DNA from: Arachnopeziza araneosa
Taxonomy: Eukaryota > Ascomycota > Leotiomycetes > Helotiales > Arachnopezizaceae
Length of the DNA: 64,000 bases
Assembly (NCBI GenBank): GCA_003988855.1
Contig: QYAI01000003.1
Span: 1-64,000 of the forward strand
Reading direction: 5' to 3'
The position numbers were made by a program, and so were the translations under genes. This document shows, one piece after another, positions 36,100 to 47,128 of the stretch. A model generated the notes under the pieces. The model did no database searches and was not told where the DNA came from. It saw only the letters and a program-made list of their open reading frames with translations. Within the stretch, counting starts at the first letter, position 1; every line of letters begins with the position of its first letter.

Positions 36100-36753
36100 T
36101 TAAGCCAAGTCGTGGCTTGCATTCACAAACGGGTTGGAATCTTTGCATATGGCTAATGTCATGTGATATGCGGAAATAAATTCTCCATGAAGACAACTGT
36201 GTCTCGGCCAAAGCCTTCTTTTTGCAAGCTTGGGGTACTGGCCGGCTTTGCGTCCCTTGAAGGACTGTGAAAGGATATTTCTATCTTTGTCATGTGTAAA
36301 ATGAGATCCATTTTACCAGAGGTAAAGCAAGTAGATGAGAAAAGCGACAGTGATGAGAGAAGGGTCGTGGATTATAGAGAGAGAGACGCTTGCTCTGAAG
36401 CGAAAGAAATTTGAAACCATGTGGGGTACCTATGTTGTGATGGCCGAGGCTAGGTTGACTAATAATGGCACGTGACAAATCAAGTGTTCTATAAGGACTA
36501 ATTCTCTAACTCTACAGTGAACAGGTACGCTATATATATAGGGCCTGAAGGCCCTATAGGGGCCTCCAGTTCAGCTCTACAGGCTCTCAACTGGAGGCCT
36601 CAGGCCACAACAACCTAGAACGCTAGGAAAAATCACGTGTAGATGGTTTCTGGGTCAACCGCCAGCTTGTTTTTGTTGACAGGGGTCAACAACACTTCAG
36701 ACCAGCAAACCTTAATCACCACAACGAGGAACTACACACGACACATCGACAAA
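36100..36753. other. Upstream region of BUB1
   Basis: No gene. It contains two CACGTG sites (about 36471 and 36634) and the inverted repeats listed separately. Confidence 0.5.
36540..36601. repeat. GC-rich inverted repeats upstream of BUB1
   Basis: A hairpin AGGGCCT-ga-AGGCCCT (36540-36555) is followed by an 11-bp perfect inverted repeat, GGCCTCCAGTT at 36561-36571 and AACTGGAGGCC at 36589-36599, with a 17-nt loop. A related motif (TATAGGCCCTGAAG on the minus strand) lies at about 41085-41112. Confidence 0.75.
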
Positions 36754-39700
36754 ATGGCGACTACTGAGGATCTCATCGATTTCGACATTATTGAAAGTCA
36801 AAAGGAGAACATTCAGTCCCTCCCAGGCGGTCGATCAGCACGAGCGCTCGCCAATATGTTTTCCCCATCTCCCTTACAGAAACTTGACACCCCAACACCC
36901 TCTGATACGAGGAATCTCAACGACGCAATCAGGCAGGAGTATGAGATTGAGTTGCAGAACATAGCCGAATCCGACGATCCTCTAGACATCTTCGATAGAT
37001 ATGTGAAATGGACACTAGACGCGTATCCTTCGGCGCAAGCAACACCAGCATCCCAACTCCTTCCTCTCCTCGAACGCGCCACGAAAACTTTCCTCAACTC
37101 GACACAATATAAGAATGATCCACGCTATCTGAAACTATGGTTGTCGTACATTCGATTCTTCTCAGATACCCCACGAGAGACCTTTGCTTTTCTCGCACGC
37201 CACAATATTGGTGAAAATTTAGCACTATTCTATGAAGATTTTGCCGCATGGCTAGAAAGCGCTGAGAGATGGGCTCAAGCTGAAGAAGTTTATTGGATGG
37301 GAATCGAAAAAGAAGCGCGTCCTGCTTCGAGGTTACTGCGCAAATTCAACGAATTTCAACAGCGCTTTGCACAAAGACCACAAAATACTAATGAACCGTC
37401 ATCGCCAGCACTTCCCACTGTGCGACCTGCGCTTGCTGCTAAGCTTGACCCATTTGCTCCAGCAGCACCCAGGGATCCTCAAGCACCGAGACCAAACTCT
37501 GGAGTTGGAGGATCTACAGCGAAGAATGGGCGGCAAAAGTTACAGATTTTTTCAGATGCAGAGGATGCTGCTGCCCCAGCTGTCACTGCTGGCAAGGATA
37601 CGAAGGGCTGGGAAAGTATTGGGTCGCTAGCCGACCGTAAGAAAGAGAATGTGATGGAGCCAAAGCCATGGGTTGGGGAAACTTTGAAAGCTGGTGGGAA
37701 AAAGAGCAGTACCAAAATGGCTGTGTTCAAGGATGAGGTAAGCTATTTTCTGATTTCTCTATCTTGCCAATATTGATGATCACAGGACTAATGTTTGTCG
37801 TTTCGGCGTTGTGTATTCAGTCTCTACCACGATTTTCATACCCACAAATAACAAACCCTGCTGAGCAGCAAGTGACTGTAAACCCAAAAGGCCGCACAGA
37901 GCGTATTCTTGTTAATCTCGAAGCCATTTATCCCACTCCTAATGACATTGGAACTGAATTAACGCTGGAGGAATTGAGGGCTGGTCATCGCGGTTGGCTC
38001 TCAAAAGTGTGGGAACCAGAAACTCGTTCGAAATCTCGCGATGACTCGTTGAATTTGACCGATAGTACTCAAGATTCAAGCAGAGATACTGATGACCTCG
38101 TAAAGCAAGTGGTGGAAAAACTTGTAATCCCCCGTGATCCTGTGCCATTAGATGAAAATGGTGTTGCTAGAGAACCCGCTCGTGCAGGGAGAGGACGAAG
38201 AATGAAAGTCAAAGAGGTTAATGAAACCCAAATAAGTATATTCGCCTTCCTTAGAAACTAGCTCGAAATCTCACAAATAGTAGTTAAAGCAAAGTTGTCA
38301 TCTCCTTCTGGACCTAAGATGACCAAACGCAAATCCAAGGAACAGACTATGACACTTCATACACGAGCAGCAACAGATGATATCTATGACCTGTTCAGTC
38401 AGCCTCTACCCGCAGAAGAAGAGGAGGAGGAGGAAGAAGAGAGTGACTCTGACGATGATATGACTGACGGCGATTATACAAGCGGAGCGGAGAGTACTAC
38501 TGGTCGGCTTGGAGGTACCAGTGAGGTCGGAGACGATGATGCTGAGGATGATGAAGCCGGAGATGACGAAACATCGGATGTAAAAAGTATGAGCGAATGG
38601 TCGGAATTTACGGCAAGAAAACATATTCCAAATATCGAAGGTGAAGGAGAGGAAGGTACTGGCGCTAGTGGGTTTAGCGAAGCTAATAACGAAAGCCTTG
38701 AAGCGATTGAAGTCGGAATTCCACGACTGGATGACGAGGAAAATCTTGTAACTCCGATCTCGCCTGAGCTACCTCCAACAGCAAAAACAATGTTTGTACC
38801 AATTCCTCCAGAAGACTACGAACCTCCAACTCATCCGTATCGAGACCCTGCTCAGGTGTCTCAAAATCGCCTGCCCTTCATGACTCCAATCGCGGAGAAG
38901 ACCGAATCCTCTCTCGGCATGCCTACCGTCGCTCAGGGTAAGGAATATTTCAATTCCAAGACCCCTAGTAAGGAAGATCATAGTCGCAAGAGATCAATTC
39001 ACCTTCTTGATGTTGTTGACAGCTCCCCTTTCCATGATCACCTTAGCGAGATTAGGCGAGAGCAAATTCCCCAACCATTACTTGGGAAGAAGCTCAAAAC
39101 AAACAACACTGCTCCAATTGTCGCGAAAGCTCAAGCAAGCGGTGGAACACTAGCAAAGGAGATTGTTCTCAAAGGACCGATCGTCAAAGATGCTCAATGC
39201 AATCCTGTCGATGAATACACCCGGAACATCATCATTGCCGGCCTTCAACCTCCTCTCTTGACCTATGACGGCTACACTGAGTCCGATGAGGCACTAGGTC
39301 GGTCAGCTGAGATCAGAAAGTATGCCAAAGCCACGGCCAAAGTTCAAAGAAATGCCAGCGACAAGACAACCACCAATCTCTCCATGCCACCCATCCTTTG
39401 CTTCCCAGGAAGTGACAGACAATACATGGTAAAGCGTGAGCTTGGAGCTGGGGCTTTTGCGCCGGTTTATCTTCTTGAAAGCATTGCTTATGAAGGTGAA
39501 GACGACTCCGATTCTGCCCCGAAGATGGGTAAGGGAACTTTTGACGCCTATGACCGTAAGAGCCTTGAAGCTCTCAAGATGGAAGACCCTCCATCCGTCT
39601 GGGAGTTCTACATCATGCGTCAAGCCAAGCGCCGTCTCGGTGTATCCCGCGCAGCCGAGAGCATTATCAACGTCTACGAGATGCACCTCTATAAAGACGA

Positions 39701-40484
39701 ATGCTACCTCATTGAGGAGTTCCGTGACCAAGGCACTCTCCTCGACGTAATCAACATTTGTCGCTCCGAGGCTACTTGTCACGTCGGCATCATGGAAGAG
39801 CCCCTTGCCATGTTCTTCACCATCGAGCTCTTCCGTACCATCGAAGCTTTACACTCCAAAGGTCTCATGCACGGCGATCTCAAAGCTGATAACTGCCTCG
39901 TCCGCTTCGAACCTTTAGCTGATACTGATGTCTGGAGCACGCGCTACCGTAAGGATGGCACTGGTGGCTGGAACAAGAAGGGCGTCTCACTCATTGACTT
40001 TGGCCGTGGTATCGACATGAAGGTCTTCCGCCCCGACGTCCAGTTCATCGCGGACTGGAAAACGACCCCCCAAGACTGCGCCGAGATGCGCGAACTCCGC
40101 CCTTGGACTTACCAAATTGACTACCACGGCCTCGCTGGCATCATTCACTCCATGCTCTACGGCAGATACATCGATACCATTGTCGAGAAGACGGATGCGG
40201 ATGATACGGATCTTGTCGGTGCAGTCCAGAAGAAGAAGTGGAAGGTTCGAGAGGCATTGAAGAGGTATTGGCAACAGGAACTCTGGGCCGAAGTCTTTGA
40301 TCTCCTGCTTAATCCAACTGCTCACGTGGAGGGCGAGGAGGGTAATAAGTTACCTGTTACGAAGGGTATGAAGGTTGTCCGAGAGAAGTTGGAATGCTGG
40401 CTTGAGGCCAATTCTGATAAGGGTCATGGGCTACAGGGTTTGATTAGGAAGTTGGAGGGCAGAGTTGGTGGAAAAAAGAAGTAG
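36754..40484 (+). CDS. BUB1: Spindle-checkpoint BUB1/Mad3 (MadBub) kinase
   Basis: Three exons: 36754-37737, 37821-38235, 38290-40484, total 1197 residues. Kinetochore kinase of the spindle assembly checkpoint. Residues 17-19 are a KEN box just before the Mad3/BUB1 homology TPR region (about 45-205: DPLDIFDRYVKWTLDAYP, YLKLWLSYIRFF). A second KEN lies at 297-299 (DRKKENVMEP). A GLEBS-like conserved stretch follows (LHTRAATDDIYDLFSQPL). After an acidic, disordered middle comes the C-terminal kinase: YMVKRELGAGAFAPVYL (P-loop), LMHGDLKADNC (catalytic loop with HGD) and SLIDFGRGID (DFG). I chose the ATG at 36754 because it begins the conserved N-terminus; an upstream in-frame ATG at 36643 would add 37 residues. 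With both KEN boxes and an intact kinase it looks like the unduplicated form that combines Mad3 and Bub1 roles. Confidence 0.95.
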
Positions 40485-40580
40485 ATGTAGCATGAAGCTG
40501 TGGGTGGCGTTGGGGAGTTTTTGGATTTGGTTGGTGACTGATGGTTAACGGTGGATAATAATTTGTCTCTGCATGGTTAG

Positions 40581-40730
40581 AGAGTTATGGCTGCATGGGG
40601 ATGGAGTTTGGAGTTGTGCTCTCCCGTACCTGCTTTTTCCTTCTCGCCTAGTTAACTAGACTTGACCTTAGCCTTGGGTCAAGAGATAGTACCGAGTGTC
40701 TCATAGAAGATGAATAATTGACTTATCATG
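40581..40730. repeat. Dispersed repeat copy A
   Basis: About 150 nt that align end to end with 45303-45459, with few small indels; most differences are transitions (g/a and c/t). No coding frame. Confidence 0.75.
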
Positions 40731-41353
40731 ACACTTACCAGGGAGTGGAGTGATTCTATGCACACCTCCTATTCCTAGACGAAAACACACCGACAAGCAC
40801 GTCCGTCTATGCTCATAACTTAATAACTTGATGTTATACCCGCCTACTATTATCGACGATCTAATACTAGACAAGTACCAAGAGCAAATTAACTCAAAAG
40901 GGGTTTTTCTTCAACCTTCTCTTTACAAGATGTACATATCGCTCGCAAATGTATCGTGCGAAAATACATATTTATCAAGGGCGGCAGCTTGATGCTAGAT
41001 ATACAGTGGATAAGATGGAGGGTTTTGATATATTGGTACGCAGGTCGCGGTCAAAAGTTGGTTGATTACAGCGTGTAAGCCCTATAATTTCAGGCTTCAG
41101 GGCCTATACTTTGGCGGGACAGCAGGCTATTTTAAGCTATTCAAGCTTCTGACAGGGGGAATCAAGCCATAACTAGGGTCATAGGCGACGTTGGGGTCTA
41201 TCTTCGTTTAGATCTACCAGGGCATGTTTGATGTGCCGCATATTATTTCGCTAGGGAGCCGCGCGCCCCCTAAGCTTGCTCATAGCCTGCGCCTGCTGCT
41301 AGGGTCGTAGTGCCTGTCAACAGACTTGTTCCCTCCACCTCGCTCTGTCCACG
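40731..41353. other. Intergenic, AT-rich then mixed
   Basis: No gene. It contains, at about 41085-41112, a sequence related to the inverted repeat at 36540. It serves as the upstream region of the DUF5672 gene. Confidence 0.5.
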
Positions 41354-42298
41354 ATGACCGACTACAAAAGGGCGCGGATGTCGACGATGACGACGACGAC
41401 GCTTCTGCGTAGAACAGGAGGTTGTGCTCTTTTGCTTGTCGTCTTTTATGCCTTGTGGCAAACGCTGGCAACACCAGACAGGCTGCGGTTCTTGCAGCCG
41501 CCAAACACAAACCAACGGAAGAATGTCGCCGTCATTATTGAGGATCGACCTCTCAGCAACCTAGCACCGCTGCTCCTCTACTTCTCCTCCGTCCTTGGCC
41601 CATCCTGGCCCATCATCCTCTTTACCACCGAAGACCGCCAGCCGAATACACGAGCATTTCGTCAGGCGATTGACGATGGTCGTATCTCGGTGCAGAACCT
41701 GCCGGATGGTGTCCACCTCGACAAACACCAAGCCGTCACCGAATTCCTCACCTTGCCATGGCTCTGGGAACAGCTTGCACCGGCAGGCCATGTTCTGATG
41801 TTCCAAGCCGACAGCATCATATGTGCCAACTCGGAGCTGGCGCTGGAGGATTTCCTACAGTACGATTTCGTTGGTGCTCCCATCGATGTGCCAGCCAACC
41901 CGTCAGCGGGGCATGGCGAAGGTTACAATGGCGGGTTCTCACTGCGGAACAGATCTATGATGCTGGACATTGCGAGCCATTTTAGCTGGGAGGCCGAGAA
42001 GAAGGAGGGACTGATTTCTTTCGAAGGATGCGTTACACAAAGACCGTGTTTGAAGTTCGAAGACCAATGGTTCTACCACAAGATGAAGGAAATCCCTGGT
42101 GCCCGGCTACCAGCGAGGGAGCTAGCCGCGACCTTCGCAGTGGAGACTATTTGGTATGACACTCCTCTGGGCTTTCATCAGGTTGAGAGATGGAATTCTG
42201 GCAAGATGGATCAGGTGGCAGAGTGGTGCCCAGAGTACAAAATGGCGACTACAGAATTACTTGTTGCGCATGGACAGCCTTCTAAAATCCAAGGATAA
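41354..42298 (+). CDS. DUF5672 family type II membrane protein (glycosyltransferase-like)
   Basis: A single exon of 314 residues. A short cytosolic N-terminus is followed by one membrane anchor (GGCALLLVVFYALWQTLA, 22-39), then a lumenal DUF5672 domain: NVAVIIEDRPLSNLAPLL, HVLMFQADSIICANSELALE, YDFVGAPID, GYNGGFSLRN, and CLKFEDQWFYHKM. The pattern of an acidic residue in FQADS and the GGFSLR loop is that of GT-A-like glycosyltransferases, and fungal members are thought to work in the Golgi; activity is not established. A decayed paralogue lies at 35416-36099. The ATG at 41354 places the anchor correctly. Confidence 0.82.
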   Translation: MTDYKRARMSTMTTTTLLRRTGGCALLLVVFYALWQTLATPDRLRFLQPPNTNQRKNVAVIIEDRPLSNLAPLLLYFSSVLGPSWPIILFTTEDRQPNTRAFRQAIDDGRISVQNLPDGVHLDKHQAVTEFLTLPWLWEQLAPAGHVLMFQADSIICANSELALEDFLQYDFVGAPIDVPANPSAGHGEGYNGGFSLRNRSMMLDIASHFSWEAEKKEGLISFEGCVTQRPCLKFEDQWFYHKMKEIPGARLPARELAATFAVETIWYDTPLGFHQVERWNSGKMDQVAEWCPEYKMATTELLVAHGQPSKIQG

Positions 42299-42662
42299 GC
42301 TGTTTATAGAATAGCACCTGCTCTGATGCTAACATGAGGTTGGCCTTTTTCACGTATCAACTTGACCGACGTTCTGTGGTTAGCAGAGAGCCTTTCCTTA
42401 CTGCTAGCCGCCGAAGTCGTGGAGCACGACCGACCTAAATCTCAACCCTAAACATAAGGCGTAGCAGAGGGCCAAGATGTTGGTCGATTCGTCGGCCACG
42501 TCTACTGTATTTCCAGAACCAACATGATTCGGGCTTGTTAATTCATCACGGGTAGGCCAATGAAGGCCGTTGGCGCCGGCGGCTATTTTCAGCCCTGGCG
42601 TTCCCCCTTCATATACTACCAGCTCACCCCGTGGAGTTTTCCTCTCTTCTGCGTCGAAATGA
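42299..42662. other. Intergenic, no gene seen
   Basis: Spacer between the DUF5672 gene and the surface protein gene; the minus-strand frame over 42404-43192 is a shadow of the latter. Confidence 0.5.
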
Positions 42663-43708
42663 ATGTTTTTCTGGTTGTTTTCACATCGTTTGCTCCTCTC
42701 CATCGTTAATATGGCCGCCTTTGCGGATGAAAGCCTCACCACGATTAGTGGTACTACAACCGCTTGGCTTCCTATCCCCACACGTTGGCTCTCCATCGCC
42801 GCTTGTTCCGCTGAGATATACGCGCAACGTGCTGGCTTAGGAGGCAATCTCATCGCTTTCGATCCCCTCTTTGGAGAGAGCATAGTCCCATCTGCTATAC
42901 CGTGTCTCCCCACCGAGGTGACCTCATCATGGTTCCAGTCAACTTCTGGTATCACGACGGTGCTGGGCCCTACATTCGTTTGCCCAGGTGCATATAGTGC
43001 CGTCCAAACAATTCTTGTAAATCCGACAATGGAGCAGGTTTTATGTTGCCCCTCGTACGTTCTTCCTCTACCGAACCATGGAGCTTGGATTCTAAGATCT
43101 AATGTGCGAACAGGCGATATTCTCTTAACGTCGCCATCACCGGCAAAGGTGCCTTCCCATCTCAATGCACCTCCCTCCTGACCTCTGGTCAAACAATTAC
43201 CTACGAGTCAACAACCCCGAACGGGCCTTGGGGCATCGTCACCTCAACCGTTCCCGCATCTACAGCTACCACGACAGGCCCTACAATCGTATATGGGATG
43301 CATGTAAATGGATTTAATCTTCTTACCGCCGCTATTACCGCTTCATCATCTTCTAGCACTACCACACTCGCTACCACGCCATTATCAAGCAGTTCTCTAG
43401 CGAGTCAAACATCCTCGTCACCCCCAGCAAATCAAACATCCTCGTTGGCTCCAGCAAGTCAAACATCCCCAACAGCTCCATCACCCAGCTCGTTGTCAAA
43501 AGGTTCGACGGCGGCTATTGCTATAGGCATTGTGTCAGTAGTTATAATCATCGCCACGGTTGGATGGTTCTTCTTACGATCAAGAAAGGGGAGAGAAAGG
43601 AAGACACATCCATTAGCAATGACGTCGCAAAATTATGATACCGAGTCGCCGGGGCCGCACGAAGTAGATGGCCGCAGTAGACCAAAATTATTCGAGTTGG
43701 ATTCATAA
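42663..43708 (+). CDS. Secreted/cell-surface single-pass membrane protein
   Basis: Two exons (42663-43054, 43114-43708) give 328 residues. A probable signal peptide (hydrophobic LLLSIV near residues 10-15) is followed by a Cys-containing ectodomain of a common fungal type (TTTAWLPIPTRW, GPTFVCPGAYSAV, VLCCPS). After the splice come FPSQCTSLLTSGQTITYEST, a Ser/Thr-rich stalk (about 215-270, likely O-glycosylated), one membrane helix (AIAIGIVSVVIIIATVGWFF) and a basic cytosolic tail. The layout is like fungal wall-stress-sensor-type proteins, though without a WSC domain. The splice was chosen because it restores CCPSRYSLN and the cysteines. Function unknown. Confidence 0.8.
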
Positions 43709-44751
43709 GGCTGTTCGGACGGTAGTTGCTGCTGCGAGCAGATACGGATGTTTATAGTTGGAGATGTTACAAGCAGGTAGCTTTTGGGTAGCATCTATCA
43801 GCTGATCTCCTCGCCGCAAAGAGGAACTGTGCTTGAGAGATGTTCTGGCATGACAGAAAGGGTTCAAGGGATGATGATACGAGAAGGCGTCTGGGAAGTT
43901 TGGGTTTTGTTCTTTTGATCACATCTACGTGGTTCCCAAAATCGTTCAACTCATCATCTCAAGATACAACGTCTTAAAAGATCCATCTGAACGACTAGTT
44001 TAAAACGAGGGTCAAATCATGCTCCTAGATCTTCCACCCTTGGCCAATATTCCCAGTGACAACTTCTTCCATCTATTCACGGCTGCTCATATGTGTTTCA
44101 CTCTTTTACTCACTGCCACTCACTGAATTGATTTTAAATCCACGAAAGAAGAAAAAAAAGTGTTTTCCATTCGATCAACACTATCAACCACTCGACCATC
44201 GGTTGGACAACCACAGCAACACATTTACATCCCGTATGCAGTGTGAGCGAGACGGTATCAATGCTCAGATATCCACAGAATACCCTTTGGGTTTGTGAAT
44301 GGCCGTCTGTCGCGTATGCTCGTGGAGTTGCTTGATGATGAGTTAAGATATAGGAAGAGAATAAATTTACAGGGTGACTGGAAAGCGTGTACAGCTGATT
44401 CGGCACCCACCATATCATATCTGTACGATGTACTGAACCTCCCCGGCGGAAACGAAAGCGGGCCACCAACAGGGCTTGAAGTAAAGAACACCAAGATATC
44501 TCACTCATCTCAACTTCGGATGAATACGGCAATACAGTCGAGGAATCCTATACTTTCCGAAGCTAAACATATCACTCAAGCAGAAGTATATTATATGTTT
44601 GGCATACTTCAAATTCTATTTTCTTTGCAATTTTTGGCGTCACACTTTCATTTTCGCCAGGGAGTGAACCTCAATCCCGAAACGATCTTTTCAATTTCAG
44701 AGTCTCGATTTGGCTCAATAATAGTCCCCTCTCTTTCCCTAGCCAATCTTT
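43709..44751. other. No supported gene, about 1 kb
   Basis: Open frames exist on both strands (plus 44295-44768, 157 codons; minus 44134-44532, 132 codons) but neither shows a domain, a codon pattern or a splice signal that I trust. Confidence 0.5.
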
Positions 44752-45204
44752 TATTTTATTTTCAATAAGTGATACATGTTCTCTTGAAGTTTGCGGTCAA
44801 TGATCTTGGCCAAGGAGGTCTCGTTGCTAAGGAGTCCGTTGATCTGAAAGGTCTTGTTTTGGGATTGCGGATTCTTGATCTCAATCGTCCACTTCGGTTT
44901 CACTGGCCCTAGGATAGCACCATTGATCTGCGGTGCTTCGTCTACAGAGACGGGGTTTTCTATGATGAAATACTTTCCCCTCTTTTCATCCTGGCCATCG
45001 TTGCATCTCTCTCTCTCTTTCCACTCCTCCTTGGCTCTTGTCTCTACATCTGCTGGTTATTGGTTGGTGTGCGTACTGCCGGATCCTCTCTGGGCCTTGC
45101 TTGAGTCTCTCGGAGATATCAGGGAAGAAGGCAACAGCCTTTATCACATATGCTAGGACTTGAGCCGCGCTGGCTACAGCTCCAAGCGCTTCTAGCCCAG
45201 ACAT
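44752..45204 (-). pseudogene. Fragment of a fungal STAND N-terminal-domain gene
   Basis: The minus strand from 45204 starts MSGLEALGAVASAAQVLAYV and continues through FPDISERLKQGPERIRQYAHQ, the same N-terminal domain as the gene at 2954-5462. The frame then runs into unlikely sequence and stops after 72 codons. Downstream, another minus frame (about 44980-44755) reads plausibly (NKTFQINGLLSNETSLAKII) and may be a later exon. I could not join the two with a credible intron, so this is most likely a decaying or truncated copy. Confidence 0.5.
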
Positions 45205-45302
45205 CTAGGTACTGCACTTCTCGGAGCTCTTCGCCAATTTAGGGATATGAAGTTAGCTTTTGGCTTTTTAGGGACCATGTGATATCGTGGATGGCAGCAG
45301 GC

Positions 45303-45459
45303 AGAGTTATGACTGCGTGGAGATGGAGTTTGGAGTTGCGCTCCCTCACATCTGCTTTTTTCTTCTCGCCTAGCCAATTAGACTTGACCTCAACCTTAGG
45401 TCAAGAGATAGTACCGCAGTTGCGGCTGTGTCATAAAAGATAAATAATTGACTTGTCAT
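45303..45459. repeat. Dispersed repeat copy B
   Basis: Partner of 40581-40730. It lies about 100 nt upstream of the start of the STAND N-terminal fragment, on that gene's 5' side. Confidence 0.75.
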
Positions 45460-46227
45460 TAAATAATTTCTGAAGGAACATTGTTATTAATGCTGATCCA
45501 TGGTCGATGCGTGCTCAAGAGGCAATCACAACCATCCAAGTTCTCCCTTTTATGCCAAAATTCTGCCCTCACAACGCCTTCTCTTCTTGCAAAGTCAGCT
45601 TGTGCAATCTTAATCTAGTACTAACAAAAAGTATATACAAGTGTAGCACTTACTTTAAGGATCAAAAAAAAGTATATTTATCTTGTAGATAAGGCTTCGA
45701 TTGTAGAGATATAAAGCTTTTAAAATACAAGATTTTCAGAAGAGTAGGCAAGGACTTGTTCTCGCAAAGTAAAAAGCTACAAATGCACCTACTTTTTATT
45801 GTAATAAACTAAATAATGCAAAAAAATGAAAGAGGTTGTGAGGGTAAAATTCCAGCACTAAAGGAAGAACTGGATGCTAAGAGCATAAAAAGTGTGGCAC
45901 AGGAAATTCTCAGCGCAAAAAAACCCGAGGTTAGTTAATCCAACATTCATCTAGGATGAAAGCATGGAATTGTGTTTATGGTGAATAGCAACTTCAATTC
46001 CTTAACCCGCTAGAGACCGAATACTATTTGACAAGCGAGGATTCCTTTGCCAGAGCCGAAACAGCCGGCATCAAATCCGCATTCTACTTTTTTAGAGATG
46101 AATTGAATCACCTTATTACCCCCTTTCCACCTCTCAATTCTCGCCCCGGATGGAACTATTGTAATTCAAGTCTCTTCATTCAAACGAGGACCCACTAATA
46201 GGCTACCCCAGATAAACCAGTCTGTAA
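45460..46227. other. No supported gene, AT-rich
   Basis: AT-rich sequence with homopolymer A/T runs; possible remains of coding sequence after about 46000, but nothing recognisable. Confidence 0.5.
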
Positions 46228-46869
46228 GCAAACTTCCCCTGGACGAACGACTCGGAAAAAGTTTGGCTACAGGTCCCTTACTTTGCGATCCCTCCAGTAG
46301 ATATCAACCAACTACTTTGGGCGTCCCAATATCGCTCTCCCATCACTATGCAAGAGCGTGATACCCTAATGGGCCTCCTCTCCGGGTTGTGGACTGCACC
46401 TCCTGATGTGAGGACCCAGCTCTATCAATTCATTGTTATTTTTGTTCCTGAAACAGAGTATTTCAAGCGATACACTTTCAAGATAACTGTAGCTAGCGGC
46501 TTCAATCCTCTTCACTCCTAATACACGCTCTAAAAGGAAAATGCTGACTGCCAGATGTTGCAGTGGCGACTAGACTTCAAGTTTCAGTATCACATGCTAC
46601 CGAAGAAGAATCGACCGTTATTAGACCAAGCACAGATATTTCGGGAGCAGCTGCTACAACTTTACGACGTAGGAGGTTTGTTTGAGATAACAGATATCGG
46701 AAATGAGAGCCGCAAGCATTCGTACACAATCGGAAACTTAGCAACAGCTGCTCAAGTAGAGGAGTTTAAAGTATCATTCCATACTATGGCCATACTAGTG
46801 TCAGAAAATGGATTCCCAGTTGATGTACAACTCCCCATATATCCTCCCGTATTGAATTGGAAAGATTGA
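46228..46869 (+). CDS. Unrecognised two-exon coding region, possibly decayed
   Basis: An open frame from 46228 (after a TAA) reads DSEKVWLQVPYFAIPPVDIN and ITMQERDTLMGLLSG, then a likely intron 46489-46554 (gtagct...ctgac...cag) leads in phase to FKFQYHMLPKKNRPLLDQAQ and ends NWKD. Joined exons total 192 codons; the first in-frame ATG is at 46348. Amino-acid composition is normal for a globular protein, but I know no family. It may be the front part of the CorA-like gene that follows, or a separate gene. The missing start and position among relics suggest that it may be dead. Confidence 0.38.
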
Positions 46870-47128
46870 TGTAATGTACTCTTTGGCCTTCTTTTGAAAA
46901 ATCACTGATGTAATCACTGCCTAGAACCATCTATAAATTAGCAGATGTATAGAAAGAGAGTCCCTGGCAAAATCCCGAACTTATGTCTGCTGATTTATGT
47001 TTCGACCTTCACACGAATTGCAGTCTGAAGGTGAATGAAAGATTGATAGGGGATGCTCCATCCATCTTTCACATCAATTGGATGGGTATTCAGAGCGCTT
47101 CGACGAAAAGTTCGCCGATTCATAAAGC

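Noticed and set aside
44134..44768. Overlapping open frames, plus 157 codons and minus 132 codons
   Set aside because: Neither has a recognisable domain or splice support; listed as no supported gene.
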